From Bettongia penicillata ogilbyi (taxonomy: Eukaryota; Chordata; Mammalia; Diprotodontia; Potoroidae): a stretch of 64,000 nucleotides of DNA. Positions 34,395-45,130 of this stretch are shown in pieces. Under the pieces are notes generated by a model, which was not told the DNA's origin, ran no database searches, and saw nothing but the letters and a program-made list of their open reading frames with translations. The stretch is taken from the NCBI GenBank assembly GCA_023548195.1, contig JAJHZJ010000531.1:5420400-5484399 (forward strand), read 5' to 3'. The position numbers and the translations under genes are program-made. The stretch's first letter is position 1, and each line of letters begins with the position of its first letter.

Positions 34395-34510
34395 GAGGTG
34401 CAAGGGACATCAGAGATGATCTGGTTTAACTCCTTCAATTTGTAGATGGGGCAACTGAAGCCCAAGCTGATGGAGGAAGTAAGCACCAGACACAGGTTTT
34501 GAAATCATTT
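34395..34510 (-). mobile_element. MIR fragment
   Basis: 'gacatcagagatgatctggtttaactcc', 'tttgtagatggggcaactgaagccc' match the antisense MIR core. Confidence 0.65.
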
Positions 34511-34689
34511 CTTTTAATTTGCCCCTAAATAGAAAGGCAAAATCTTTACAAAAGAATTAGCCAACTATAAATTTGGAAAGGGCAGACTATCACATCCTGC
34601 CCTTCTAGGTAGCATGCCATTTTCTTTTTATTGGTTATATAACATTTGTCAGGTTACTCCCCTTCTCTGAGCTTCAGTTCTTTCCTCTA

Positions 34690-35060
34690 TGAATTGAGGA
34701 TCTAATCCTATCTAACAAATAAACATCTTTATTCAAAGCACAGCACCAGGTGCTGGAGATGCAAAGACATGAAAAACAGTCTCTACCCTCAAGGATCTTA
34801 CATTCTGCTAGAGGGGATGCAGCATATACAGAGAAAACTTTTAAACCTTTTTTCCCCCAATATGGACCTGTGATTTCATTGATATACAGTCAATAGTCAA
34901 TAAATATTTATGAAGTGTCTACAATATGCCAGGCATTGTGCTAATCACTGAGGATACTAAGAGGAAAAGAGAAAGACCATTCCTGCCTTTCAGCAGGGCA
35001 TAACACATAAAAGGAAGCTGAAAAGCGGGGCTGGTATAATGGAGATGTCAGAGATATCAC
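34690..35060 (-). mobile_element. Two L2 3' ends in tandem
   Basis: First: 'cagcaccaggtgctggagatgc', 'tctctaccctcaaggatcttacattctgc'. Second from about 34885: 'aataaatatttatgaagtgtctacaatatgccaggcattgtgc'. Both antisense. Confidence 0.75.
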
Positions 35061-35329
35061 AGAATGGCACAGTTGAGTAAGAAATAGGATGTTCTGAGCT
35101 GAGCAACCTCCTTAAATAGATGTTGATGGCTCTACCTTCCAGTCAGAGGGGAAGAAGGTAGCCACAGGTAGAGTTCCAAGGCTAATAGAATCTTGCAGGA
35201 AGATTAGATTTTCTCAATAATGAGCTTCCATGGTCATGGTGGAGAAGTCTGAAAAGTCCCAGAGTATGAGAAATGATGTGAGAAATGAGGAAGGGTAAGG
35301 AATTCTTCTTGAGGACATTCCCTCTACTA

Positions 35330-35495
35330 AGTTTGGTCCGAAACTATTCTATAACTTCAATGGTCTTAGAGTATTGATTGAGAAGTAATTTGTCCAGAGT
35401 CACAGGGTCAATATGCATGAAAAGTGAGACTTCATCCTAAACTTCTGAATACTAAAGAATACTTTCCATCCATTATACCATGCTGCCTCTTACAC
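35330..35495 (-). mobile_element. SINE fragment
   Basis: 'tttgtccagagtcacagggtc' and the head 'ccatccattataccatgctgcctct' fit an antisense tRNA-headed SINE. 35061-35329 is unassigned. Confidence 0.6.
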
Positions 35496-36599
35496 AGATA
35501 ACTATGTGTATGATGATTTAAAGAGAGGAGGACTGGGTAGGATATACCATCCCTGTATGTATCTTAGATGGAGTGAAGGAGATAGTCAAGGGAGTAGAGC
35601 ATATTAAGGAAATGGGAGGCCAGAGTATTTGGGGAAATATGAATATATATTGAAGTTCCCTAGTTTAAGGCCAGGGGTTGAAATAGAGAGGAAGAATGTA
35701 ACTTAAGAGCTAAGCTCCTTGAAAAAAAGATAGAGAATAAGCAAGAGACTAAGAAATATCTGTTACAAGAATCTGGATTGGGTGTTAACTCTGGACAGAA
35801 TGAACTTCAAAGGTTGAGATGCTGTTGAATGATGGCTACAGAAGGAGGAGCTGAAAGAGACAATGAACTCTGAGGAATATTCTAATTATCCTTTGGAACC
35901 AGTGAATATGTAAGTGTTGGATGAGGATGGGAATGAGAAAAAATACAACCAGTTCTGAGGGCACAAAGATTAAAACACTGGAGACATACTGCCTTTTGAG
36001 AGGAGTGAGGCAAAAGTATGGGAGGAAGTGGTAGGTATAAGATGAAGGGAAGTTTACTAATGATTTCTATCATTAGAGGATTCCTAATAGGAAATTTCAA
36101 GAGGTCAATGGAAAGGGCAGGCAGAACTTGATTGGAACATGAGAGCAACAGGGCTGAGGTTCATAGGAATAAGTAAGTTGTGGTATGGGAGAAGGATAGT
36201 TTTTGATTAGGTAGTCGAGGACTTTATATGATCAATTTGGAAGGATAAAATGTGATGGGAGTGGGCTAGTCATAGGAGAAATATTATCTTTTGATTACAG
36301 GCAGAAAGTATCAGCAGGTTTCAGCAGCCCCAGCAATAATGGGAGACTTGAGTAGGATAGTCAGTTATTCAGCAGTACCCCTTGGACTCTCAGCTGCACC
36401 TTGAAATATAACCATGTATCATATGTTGTCCAGGAAAGTCCCAATTTCAAGAAAATAGAAAGAAATTTTAAATAAAAATAATAGATAGTAATTTATTTGT
36501 ATTATTATATATCATATGTTTTTATTATTGATAATAACATAATAATTTGAAAGAAGCTTTAAAAAAGCAATATGCTTTGTCAAAACTTGTATCACAATT
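35496..36599. other. Unassigned, possibly degraded LINE
   Basis: Purine-biased plus strand resembling antisense LINE coding DNA, but no family motif is secure. 36460-36550 is AT-rich. Confidence 0.3.
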
Positions 36600-36835
36600 T
36601 TTGGGTAGGAACATATGATCATTTAGCAATAGGTGTCAAAAGGAGGCATTCCTGGCCAACACTATGGCAGATCAGATTGGAGGCTAAAAGGTCAATAAAA
36701 TGGCAATTGCAATAATCCAGATGGGTGGTGATAAAGGCCTGTACTAGAACTGAATAAATATGAGAAACCAGGCAGAAGAGATGTGGTAGAGACAGAACTG
36801 ACAGCACTAGAAGGGCTGCCAAGAAGGTTTTGTTC
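36600..36835 (-). pseudogene. L2 reverse transcriptase fragment
   Basis: A minus-strand open frame (36619-36822, 67 codons) contains LVQAFITTHLDYCNCHFIDLL. This is the conserved L2/CR1 ORF2 motif xAFITSRLDYCNSLLxGLP that lies after the RT fingers and palm. The rest of the LINE is missing on both sides. It is a fossil fragment with an incidental short open frame. Confidence 0.8.
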
Positions 36836-36919
36836 TACGTTGGTAGAGAAAAGTTTCCCCACCTGGGAAGTTCACTAAATGAAATCAATGAAATGCCAAT
36901 GAAAACCCCAGCCTTCTAA

Positions 36920-37690
36920 GAGTTAAAGATGAAGGGGACTTTAGGGGTCAACTAATATAGCTTCCACATTTGATAGATGAGGAAATTGAAGTCTAGTAAG
37001 GTGAATTGATTTGTCCAAAGGAGAGGTTCCCAATCTCATTTGGTCTACCATCTTCTTTAAAGAAATCTACTTTCTTTAACTTTTTAATAGTTTTTTAATT
37101 TGAGCTATTTCAAAAAATACAATTATTCTATTAAATTTAATAAAATGAAATTTAATAATTTATCATAAATTTGTGGGGGGTTTTCCTGCACTGAAATTTT
37201 GATGGTACAATATTGCATCATGTAACTATATAGTATCATATTGTTAACATGTCATTACACACACATATTCCTGCTCATGCATACTGGACTTCTCCGCAAT
37301 GTGCCACATGCTTGCCTGTCAACATTTGCTTGTTAAGACCTGTTATAACTTGCATCTTGTATGTTTATTTGGAAAATAATGTAATCCCTACAACTTTAAC
37401 TCTGTTACACAACAAATGAAATACGTACAAATAATTTTTCAAAATTCCCTTCCCTTCTCTTTTTTGCTTAGGCTTCCACTTCATTTTTATTCAGTGCCTT
37501 CAAAATGCACCTGAGGTTACTACCTTACTACTACCCCACCCTGGATCATTCCAGTACCCCTTGGGGTGGGAGGGGAGTATCACCCATTTTGGGACTCTCC
37601 GGTCCAAGGCTGTAATGGCAGTAAGAAACAGAGGGCTTGACCTAGCCTTTCTGACTCCAAGTCCAGTTACCACTGATCTCATCACTAAAC
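36920..37690 (-). mobile_element. MIR SINE, split by a hAT element
   Basis: The left part 'gatagatgaggaaattgaagtc...gaattgatttgtccaaag' and the right part 'gtccaaggctgtaatggcag...ctgactccaagtccag' are the two halves of one antisense MIR. They meet at its conserved 'ttgcccaaggtcac' box. Between them sits a 581-bp hAT. Confidence 0.85.
37021..37601 (-). mobile_element. hAT-type element with 8-bp TSD
   Basis: The ends GAGAGGTTCCCAA and ...TTTTGGGACTCTCCG form an imperfect inverted pair. The flanking 8-mers GTCCAAAG (37013-37020) and GTCCAAGG (37602-37609) match at 7 of 8 and duplicate the MIR box. The interior, read on the minus strand, matches the plus-strand copy at 45319-45861. Shared parts include 'atgatactatat' and 'gcaggaaaa...ccacaaattta'. 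No transposase is seen. Confidence 0.82.
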
Positions 37691-37761
37691 CATACCTACC
37701 TTCAAAATCTAGTTTTGGACAGATCTAGATCTAGTGTTAGACAAAATCTGGAAAAGGACAG

Positions 37762-38035
37762 CAGTGTGATATCATGGATAGAGCACTCTATTTATAATCA
37801 GGAAGTCCAGAGTTCAAATTCTTTCTCTTTGGCTTTATCATTCTGAGGAAGTCACTTAAATTTTCAACTTCAGTTTCCTCATCTTATACATAATAGCAAC
37901 CCCCCTGTAAGATCGCTAGGAGGATTAAATGATATAACCTATATAAAGTGCTTCACATCCTTCAAAGAGATGTAAAGAATGCTAGCCATTCACTATATTA
38001 ATTTTACTGATATTGTTATTATCATTTGTATTATT
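37762..38035 (+). mobile_element. SINE-B
   Basis: 'gtgatatcatggatagagcac', 'cagtttcctcatcttatacataatagc', 'gaggattaaatgatataacc...aaagtgcttcacatcc', ending in 'gatattgttatta'. Confidence 0.85.
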
Positions 38036-38374
38036 ATGAAATGCACTGCTTAGAGGCAGTAGTAAAAACTACAGGAGGAGAATGAAGGAAATTGCCAAAG
38101 GAGATAGTTTAAGGAAGGAAGAGAAAACCCCAGTTTAGACTCATAATTTCCACATTAAGGAGTCAGGGAAAAGACGAAAAGTCTAAAAAAGAGAATAAAG
38201 AGGTAGGAGGAGAACTAAGAATGTATGATTGTAGCTGAGGGAAGAAGGAGTAACTAGTAGAAGGTGAACAACGGTATCAAAAGATGCAGAGAAAATCCAT
38301 AGAATGAAGACCGGGAGAAGATTATTGAATCTGGTAATTACATCATCCATGAATTCACCGAGAGGAGTTCTTAG
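38036..38374. other. Unassigned sequence
   Basis: Nothing secure. Confidence 0.35.
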
Positions 38375-38715
38375 AATGTCAGTCCCCTTCCAGTAGGGAT
38401 ATTTCCTCTTTGCATCCCCAGTGTCTTGCACAGTGCCAGACGTTGTTGTAATTCCATCATAGCTGACTCTTCCTGACCCCATATGGAGTTTTCTTGGTAA
38501 AGATACTGGAGTGGTTTGCTATTTCCTTCTCCAGTGTGTCCCCATTTTATAGACGAGGAATTGAAGCAAATAGGGGTTAAGTGACTTACCTAGGGTCACA
38601 CAGCTAGTTAAGTATCTGAAGCCAGGTTGGAGCTCAGGAAGATGAGTCTTCTAGCCACATACTCTATCCACTGGCTTCCTGATGCACTTAATAAATGCTT
38701 ATTGATTGATTATAG
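38375..38715 (+). mobile_element. L2 3' end, split by SINE-A
   Basis: 'ctttgcatccccagtgtcttgcacagtgccag' precedes the SINE. 'gcacttaataaatgcttattgattgatta' follows it: the halves of one L2 terminus. Confidence 0.8.
38440..38684 (-). mobile_element. SINE-A inside L2
   Basis: Antisense: 'gactcttcctgaccccatatgg', 'tactggagtggtttgctatttccttctcc', 'tagggtcacacagctag', 'actctatccactggcttcc'. Confidence 0.88.
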
Positions 38716-38751
38716 ATTTGGTGGCTCCCCTGGAATACTAATATCCAGCAC

Positions 38752-38945
38752 TGAAGTAGCACTTTGACCTTTGCAAAGTGCCTTCTTCTTATATAATTCA
38801 TTTAATAATCCTGTGAGTTAATGGACAATTCTTTTATAGGGAACTGAGGCACAGGGAAGGAAAGGACTCACTCAAAGTCACATAGCTAGCCTGGCCAAGA
38901 ACCCACATTTTCAGACTCCTTTCAGTGTATACTCCTCTTACCTGT
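38752..38945 (-). mobile_element. MIR SINE
   Basis: 'gcactttgacctttgcaaagtgcc', 'gggaactgaggcacagggaagg', 'agtcacatagctagcctgg'. Confidence 0.8.
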
Positions 38946-39087
38946 ACTCCCTTTTCTGAGTGAGGGTGATACTCAGGAAGGGAGGCTGACCTAAGGCATC
39001 CAGAAGACTACATTTTCCAAGCCTCAACTAATGTCACCTGGTCTGACAAAATACATTCCTTTTATAAAACTTCTTTAAAGGTATAGT

Positions 39088-39240
39088 GTAGGGGGTGGAT
39101 AGGTGATCTAGAATGATAGCGCACTGGCCCTGGAGTCAGCAAGTCCTGTGTTCAAATATGGCCTCAGATTCTTACTAGCTGTGTGACCCTGGTCAAGTCA
39201 CTTAACCATGACTGCCTCAAAAAAATAATTTTAAAAAAGC
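39088..39240 (+). mobile_element. Short tRNA-headed SINE
   Basis: Head only, ending directly in an A-rich tail: 'agcgcactggccctggagtcag', 'cttactagctgtgtgaccctgg', 'cttaaccatgactgcctcaaaaaaataa'. Confidence 0.85.
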
Positions 39241-39359
39241 ATAATTTACTTTCTTGAAATCAAGATTTTACTGAAAAAAACTGAGGATACATGTCATTCT
39301 CTCCTGAGCAGTGACACAGAGCATCCCTAGCTACTCGGATTGCTAACAGGCATTGGTCC

Positions 39360-40790
39360 AGAGATCACTTTACAAAATCACAACATCTGAAAACTTGTGA
39401 GATGCCCAGAGGCCATCTAACCTGGCCCACACCTACCTAAAAATCATTTCTACAACATACCCAGGTCGGCATCCAGCTTCTCCTCCAAGACTTTCAAAGA
39501 ACAAGTATCCACTACCTCCCAAAAGAGCCTATTTGGCTTTTGGATTGTTCTCAGAGTTAGGAAGTTTCTTTGTGTGTGTGGACCTTTTAAACCTGTCTCT
39601 GCAATTTTCTCCAAACCCTGTCTCTAGTTCTCCCTTCTGCAACCAAGTGGCGAGGACTCTCCTCATCTCTGTAACTCCTCAGATACTTGAGGGAAGCTTC
39701 CCTTTCCCAGATTTACCATCTTAGCCCTGTCATGTCATGACTGACACTCCTCTCCCTAATCTTCATCACTCTCTTTTGTCTCTGACCCTACCTAGCCTAT
39801 GGTGTCCATGATAGAACGTTGTACTCCAGGGTTCCCTGACCACGCCTTGGTGCTGAGGTGTGACTGTTAGCCCCCTCACTGCGAACACTATGCCCTGGGG
39901 TGTGCTGGTAAATATCTAATAACCAGTTCTCCAGGGAGGTGAAATATACACAGGACTCATTTTTAAATTTGGTCTATATTATTCAATTATTCCCTATCAT
40001 TTTCTTAAGTCTGGACAATCAGCAAACCTATAAAACAAGAACTAATTTGTAGGATTTGATGATCTGGGTGGTATAAACCTCCCAGACTAAAGATCTGACC
40101 ATTGGCTTTCGTGAGCCAGTTCAAACTGACTCCAGCATACCCTAAATTATGCCTCTCCTTTTATGGTCTAGGATAGCATTAGTATTTTTTGACTGCTGGA
40201 CCATACTGTTGTAGTCATGTTAAATTTGTAGGCCACCAAAACTAGCTCCACATTTTTTTCATGAGAACTCTTGTCTAGCCAGGTTCCTGACCCTTTCATA
40301 TTTGTGAAATTGATTTTTTTGAACACGTGTAGAACTTGACACATCCCTACTTTATTTCATCTCACACAAATCTGGTTTTGTTTTAGCCAGTTTGGAGATC
40401 AAGGCTATGTCACCTGACATGTTAGATATCCCTACTGCTTTGTGTTCAATGGAAATTTACCCTCAACTCCTTGTCAAATTCATTGTTATTGATTTTTTTA
40501 AAAAGTTGAATGGCAAAGGACCCAAGACAGATCTCTGAGGCACTCTATTAAAGACGTCCTTCCAGATTTATGCAGACCCATTAAAGTTTTTCTTTTGTCC
40601 CAGTCACTCAACCACTTTTGAATCAACCTAAGTTAGCATCGTCAAGCCCACATCTCTCCACCTTATCCAAGTATAGTGTGAGAAACTTTGTCAAATACTT
40701 TGTTGAATTCTAAGCACACTCAGTGTATACTGGTCTACCAGGATAATTATCAGAATAAAAGAAAAAGAGAAATGAGCTTAGTCTGGCATA
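39360..40790 (-). pseudogene. CR1/L3 LINE with broken reverse transcriptase
   Basis: The plus strand is the antisense of a CR1-type LINE over about 1.4 kb. The 3' side (39420-39890) shows 'gtatccactacctccc' and 'tagttctcccttctgcaaccaag'. Further 5' in the element are 'gattttttgaacacgtgtagaacttgacac', 'aaaggacccaagacag', 'ctctgaggcactctattaaagacg' and 'ccacatctctccaccttatccaa'. The segment 'gagaaactttgtcaaatactttgttgaattcta' (40678-40710) is the reverse complement of the RT motif encoding LDFSKAFDxVSH, but with changes. A hAT element interrupts it at 39895-40145. No long open frame survives. Confidence 0.8.
39895..40145. mobile_element. hAT element with 8-bp TSD in CR1
   Basis: Starts CTGGGGTGTGCTGGTAAATATCTAATAACC and ends near GACTCCAGCATACCCTAA, so the termini pair as GGGGTGTGCTGG with AGGGTATGCTGG. 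Flanking ACTATGCC (39887-39894) and ATTATGCC (40146-40153) match at 7 of 8. Same family as 5497-5984. Confidence 0.82.
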
Positions 40791-41309
40791 GCCACCCCTC
40801 CTCCCACCCCCACAGTCCTCTGCTCCTCCGGAATATTTTCCACATCAGAAAAGTCTTCTTAAGAGAGAAGGAAAGACCTCTCTTTGAGAAGGGCCCCTAG
40901 GGCCCTTCAAACCAACTTTAAGCCAACTTTAAATAGAATTTATAAGCAGAGTAATTACTGTTCCAATAACCAAAGCGCCTACAATTTATCTCTATTTACA
41001 TTCTTCTCCCTGCCCTTTGGTGGAGCACTTAAGTCAGCTACAGGCAGGATTACATCCTCTTTTTAATTACATTTAATTAAATTAAATGACCCAGTTCTTT
41101 TAGCTCATCTTTCTGATGTGCTTTTTCTGAAAGGTGGGCTTTATACACAAGAAGAACAGGTGGATTAAAAATGCTCAGCTCTGAGGTCAGATTTCTGCAG
41201 GGGAGTGCATCACTAATCAACTTATACAACTTTAAAAAAAAAAAAACAACCAACTATTTTTCACTGACTTCAGCAAAGAAGGAGAAGGAAACTAGAAGGC
41301 AGTAAAGGA
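40791..41309. other. Unassigned sequence
   Basis: No repeat recognised. A run of A's occurs at 41233-41245. Confidence 0.35.
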
Positions 41310-41515
41310 GCTGCATGGTGATGGAGTGAAAAGGGCCCCTGGATTTAAGATCAGATATCCTGGACCAGGATTCTGTCTCTGCTCTTTATTTACTAGCTGC
41401 ATGATCTTGGTCAAGTCATTTCAGTCTTTTAGGTATTCGTGTCCTCATTCTATAAAATTAAATTTTTGGATGAGATGAACTCTCAAGCCTCTTATTCTCT
41501 TAGAGCTTGTGTCAT
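41310..41515 (+). mobile_element. SINE-B
   Basis: 'agctgcatggtgatggagtg', 'tttactagctgcatgatcttggtcaagtcattt', 'gtgtcctcattctataaaatta'. Confidence 0.75.
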
Positions 41516-42119
41516 GATCCTGTGGAAGGAAAACAAAAAGGTGGAGTCCCTTCTTGAAACTCTGGGTGATCTAATGTGGCCCTCACATTAACTGATTGGA
41601 AAATATTTAATTAAAACAACTGCTTTTTAGGTCTACACAATATCAAAGTATAAAAACTATTTGGCTCATTGTTTTCAGTGAATTGATGTTTCTGAGAGTG
41701 TTATGTAAAGATAGGCTGTCTAACAGTTTCCATCAAAGGAGGAAATGCACCCATCTAAATTATCTGAACAAGGGGCAAAGTTGAAAGCCCCGGAGTTCAT
41801 GGGTATTGCATTTCCATCGCACTGCTTCCTGACATTAGGCTGTAAAATGAGGGTTATGGACTAGATGATCTTTCCTTCTCCCTTCTCACATTCTGTGACC
41901 CAGGAGAGGGGCTGTTAGCAACCTTGGCTGAGCTGAGTTAAAGAGGAAAGGTTAGTCTTTCAAAGTAATGAATGGCCCTGTTGTGCTTCTGTTTGATTCC
42001 TAACAATCCAACTCTTTCAAACTTTAATCTTCCCTCCTTTCCATCCATTGATTTCAATGGATAAAATTTTTAAAATGTGGAGAGGTGGGGGTAGTGTCCA
42101 GGTTGGGTTTAGTCCCTTC
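41516..42119. other. Unassigned; SINE-like tail near 41840
   Basis: 'ggctgtaaaatgagggttatggactagatgatc' at 41839-41871 resembles a SINE-B tail. The rest is not assignable. Confidence 0.4.
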
Positions 42120-42400
42120 CTTGCTTAGGTCACATCTATTGAGCATCTACTTCATGTTGAGTTGGTGCTAGGTTATTTCGTGCAAGAAAATAATAGAATT
42201 GTCTGACAAGTGTAATGGAGTCCATCCCATTGGAGCCTACTGGGGTTGATGTGCCCAACTGATGTGACTTCTGCACACCCATGATGCAGCCCTGAAAGTG
42301 GTCAAATTCCCTACAGGAGCAAAGCAAACCTCTAAGGTGATCCCCTCAATTACACAAGCTTCCTTGACCTCAAGGAGTTTACATTCTGTATTTGGAGAGA
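42120..42400 (-). mobile_element. L2 3' end, interrupted
   Basis: 'tattgagcatctacttcatgttgagttggtgctagg' and 'cttccttgacctcaaggagtttacattctg' are consecutive parts of the antisense L2 end, separated by about 150 unassigned bases. Confidence 0.6.
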
Positions 42401-42401
42401 T

Positions 42402-42462
42402 TAGATGGATAGATGGATGGATGGATGGATGGATAGATATGGATAGATGAGACAGATAGATA
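42402..42462. repeat. (GATG)n/(GATA)n microsatellite
   Basis: Tandem gatggatg units with gata variants. Confidence 0.95.
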
Positions 42463-42599
42463 TTCATACACATATGAAAGAGTAAGATGAAGAATTACGG
42501 TATTAAATAGCAAAGGAAACATGATATCTGAGAATCTGTTTCAGACTCTAGATCAGGAATCAGGAATTCAGACTATTAGATGACCTACTATCTTTTAAA

Positions 42600-42955
42600 T
42601 ACATCCCATATTTTCTCATTTTTATTCTTTTACCATAGTCATCCCCAGTGCCTGGAATGTCCTTTTCTCCCATCTTCTCCTGTTGACAAACACAGCTTTC
42701 AATACCCAACTTAAATACTATCTCCTCCATGAAATTTTTTCAGGTCCTACCAATCAGAGGCATTCTTGTAGCACTTTGTATCTGTCATACATTCTATTCA
42801 AATTTGTATCATATTTCTTAGTATACCTATCCTATCACAGCAATTTCAGGCTCCTTGAGGTTAGAAACCATGTTTTATTTATGTTTATATCTTCCTTAAG
42901 GCCTAACATGGTATTGCTGTATACAGTAGGTGTCTAATAAGTGTGTTAAGTGAAT
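42600..42955 (+). mobile_element. L2 3' end
   Basis: 'tgcctggaatgtccttttctccc', 'cttaaatactatctcctccatgaaatttttt', 'ggctccttgaggttagaaaccatg', 'cagtaggtgtctaataagtgtg': L2 3' region in order. Confidence 0.85.
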
Positions 42956-42956
42956 A

Positions 42957-43140
42957 TAGTGAAAGGGGTACTGAACCAGAAGTACATAGACCTGGCTTCT
43001 AGATCCAGTTCTACCATTAACTTCCTGTGTGAACAAATCACTTAACCTCTCTGGTTCTCAGTTACCTCATATAGAAAATGAAAGGTTTGGATTAGATCTC
43101 TAAGGTCCTGCCAACTTGAACATCTTACAATTCTGAGTGT
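42957..43140 (+). mobile_element. SINE (MIR-type)
   Basis: 'cacttaacctctctggttctcagttacctcatatag', 'ggattagatctctaaggtcctgcc'. Confidence 0.75.
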
Positions 43141-43649
43141 TTACAACAGAATTTAGTGACTGATTTATATTCATGTGTAATAATAGCCTAGATTTCTAAG
43201 ACTGGGAGCAATGAAGAGCTCTATAGTAATTGATTATTTGTCTCCTTCATCAACGGATACCAGATACTTCTCTTTCCTGGTACAACAGTTGCAGACTCCC
43301 AATGTAGCAAGAACAAATCAACCAAGGTAAATATCACAAATTTATCACCAGGTTAGTTTCAGTTAGAAAGCAATGTTATTTTTTTCTACCCATTTTTATT
43401 CCGACTTTCTAAAATCCAAACTGAATGAGACACCCCCCCCATTCTACTTTCCTATCTTTTTAATAGAGTCTTCCTTTTCTAATTCCATGATTTCTAATTT
43501 ATTCTTCTCTCCTATGACCTTGCCTCTGAGCACATTCTATCCCAATTTTCAAAACTCTCTATAGTACTAAAGGACTGCATAAAGGACTGATAAAGCCTGG
43601 ATCAGTGATTTTACTAATACATAAAGCTCCTTTTAATATTAACATAGAG
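43141..43649. other. Unassigned sequence
   Basis: Includes a C8 run at 43433-43440. No element recognised. Confidence 0.35.
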
Positions 43650-43815
43650 GAAGTTCCTCTTATCATTCAAGTTAGCATAGTCTAGTCTTAGACAACTGCC
43701 TAGAACGTTGATTGGTGAAGGGACTTGCTCAGGATCCCACAATTTGTTTCAAAGGTGGAATTTGAATCCGGGTCTTGCTGGCCAACCCTCTATCCACTAT
43801 ATCATTCTACCCCTC
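43650..43815 (-). mobile_element. SINE fragment
   Basis: 'gacttgctcaggatcccacaa', 'ggtggaatttgaatccgggtc', 'ctctatccactatatcattctacccc': antisense tRNA-headed SINE. Confidence 0.8.
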
Positions 43816-44070
43816 TTCTCAGATCTCCTTAATTAAGGTTATCTACAGAACACCAAAATAATCACAGAGAAAATGGACAAGTTTAGTCAATTACTTGTGT
43901 ATTAATGTTTTCTAGACAGAGGGTCACACTCCTTGCTTCAATGTTTAAAGGGCTTATATATGTGAACTCAGAACCACTATGCATAAATTTCAGCAAATTA
44001 TAAAGAGGATTGGTGATATGAAAATACTAAATGCAGGCAAATGTTCATATAGCTTTCAAAAAGTAGGAAA

Positions 44071-44286
44071 GTCTGGGCATGGTGGTACTAGCATGTATTT
44101 TCCTGCTACTGTGGGAGGCTGAAGCTGGTGTACAATCAAGTACAATACTTCTGAAGTCTAATAGGGTTTAAGGCAATAGGATGTGTTTGGTAAATGGCAT
44201 CATTATGATGAACCTCCCAGGAAAAGGGAGCCTTTAGGCTGCCTGAGTAGAGGCAAACTGGTTCAAGTGAGAAATAGTATAAGTCT
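44071..44286 (+). pseudogene. 7SL (SRP) RNA pseudogene
   Basis: Functional 7SL is the about 300-nt RNA scaffold of the signal recognition particle. Here the 5' Alu-domain part is clear: 'tctgggcatggtggtac', then 'ctactgtgggaggctgaagctgg'. The S domain also follows, with 'ggcatcattatgatgaacctcccagg', then 'gctgcctgag' and 'caagtgagaaatag', at the positions of ggcatcaatatggtgacctcccggg and the GGAAA/GGAG region. About the first 220 nt are represented with many substitutions; the 3' Alu-domain strand is missing. It is too diverged and truncated to function. It is a processed copy, not an Alu, because the S domain is present. The 3' limit is approximate. Confidence 0.85.
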
Positions 44287-44476
44287 GGGAGAACAAGGAA
44301 ATTGAAAAAAAGGGCATAAACAGCCAGAAAGAAGTAAGTTTGATATTGATCTTTAACAAAATTATTGAATGAGTTATTAAACGACAGGCTTGCGAATAAT
44401 TAGAAAGTGTTAAACATTAGCATATGGGTTCATTGCTATCTTGCCTAATAATAATAATATGTACAGATCTTAAGAA

Positions 44477-44600
44477 GTTTTTTTTTGTTTGTTTTGTGGA
44501 AGCAATCTGGGTTGTGACTTGCTCAGAATCACACAATTACTAAGTGTCTGAGACTTTCTCCAGGCCTGCCACTTTACCCACTACACTACCTAACTGCCCC
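44477..44600 (-). mobile_element. Short SINE with 12-bp TSD
   Basis: T-rich left end (A-tail), then 'tgacttgctcagaatcacacaattactaag', ending 'ctaactgcccc'. The duplication AGATCTTAAGAA (44465-44476) / AGATCTGAAGAA (44601-44612) differs at one base. Confidence 0.88.
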
Positions 44601-44609
44601 AGATCTGAA

Positions 44610-45130
44610 GAATTTCAACCTTGGAAGGGATCTCAGAAGCCATCTGGTCCAATCCAGGCCGGGACAGTGATTTTTACATCACTGCATCCCTTGCTTGAAG
44701 ATGCTCAGAAAAGGGGAACTCATTACCTTTGGAGAAAGAGCAGTAGAAAGAGTTATAGGCTTAGGATCAGGAAAATCTAAGTTCAAATTCTGCCTCAGAC
44801 ACTTACTATCTGTGTGAGCCTGGGCAAGTCACTTAAACCGCCTCAGTTTCCTCAACTGTTAAAATAGGGATCCTCATAGCAGCTACCTCTTAGGGTTGTT
44901 ATGAGGATAAAATGAGATAATATCTGTAAAGTACTTAGCATAATGCCTGGAACACAGAAGGCACTTAATAAATATTCATTCCCTTCCCACTCTTCCCCAT
45001 CCTCACCCTTTTATCAAAGCTAATCTGCCTCTCTGCAACATATACTCATATTTCTACCCTGTTTAAGTAGAATAAATCTAAACTCTCCTCCGCATGGTAA
45101 CCCTTTAACTTTTGAAAATTCTACCTCTAA
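44610..45130 (-). mobile_element. CR1/L3 fragment, split by a SINE
   Basis: 'ggatctcagaagccatctggtccaatcc' and 'cttgaagatgctcagaaaaggggaactcatta' precede a SINE. 'taatctgcctctctgcaacatatac' follows it. This is the 3' side of CR1, antisense. Confidence 0.65.
44738..44992 (+). mobile_element. SINE-B in CR1
   Basis: Near-complete: 'agttcaaattctgcctcagacacttactatctgtgtgagcctgggcaagtcac', 'gttatgaggataaaatgagataatatctgtaaagtac', ending 'aggcacttaataaatattc'. Confidence 0.9.

Noticed and set aside
44071..44286. Alu or B1 SINE
   Set aside because: The 7SL S domain, which Alu and B1 lack, is present.
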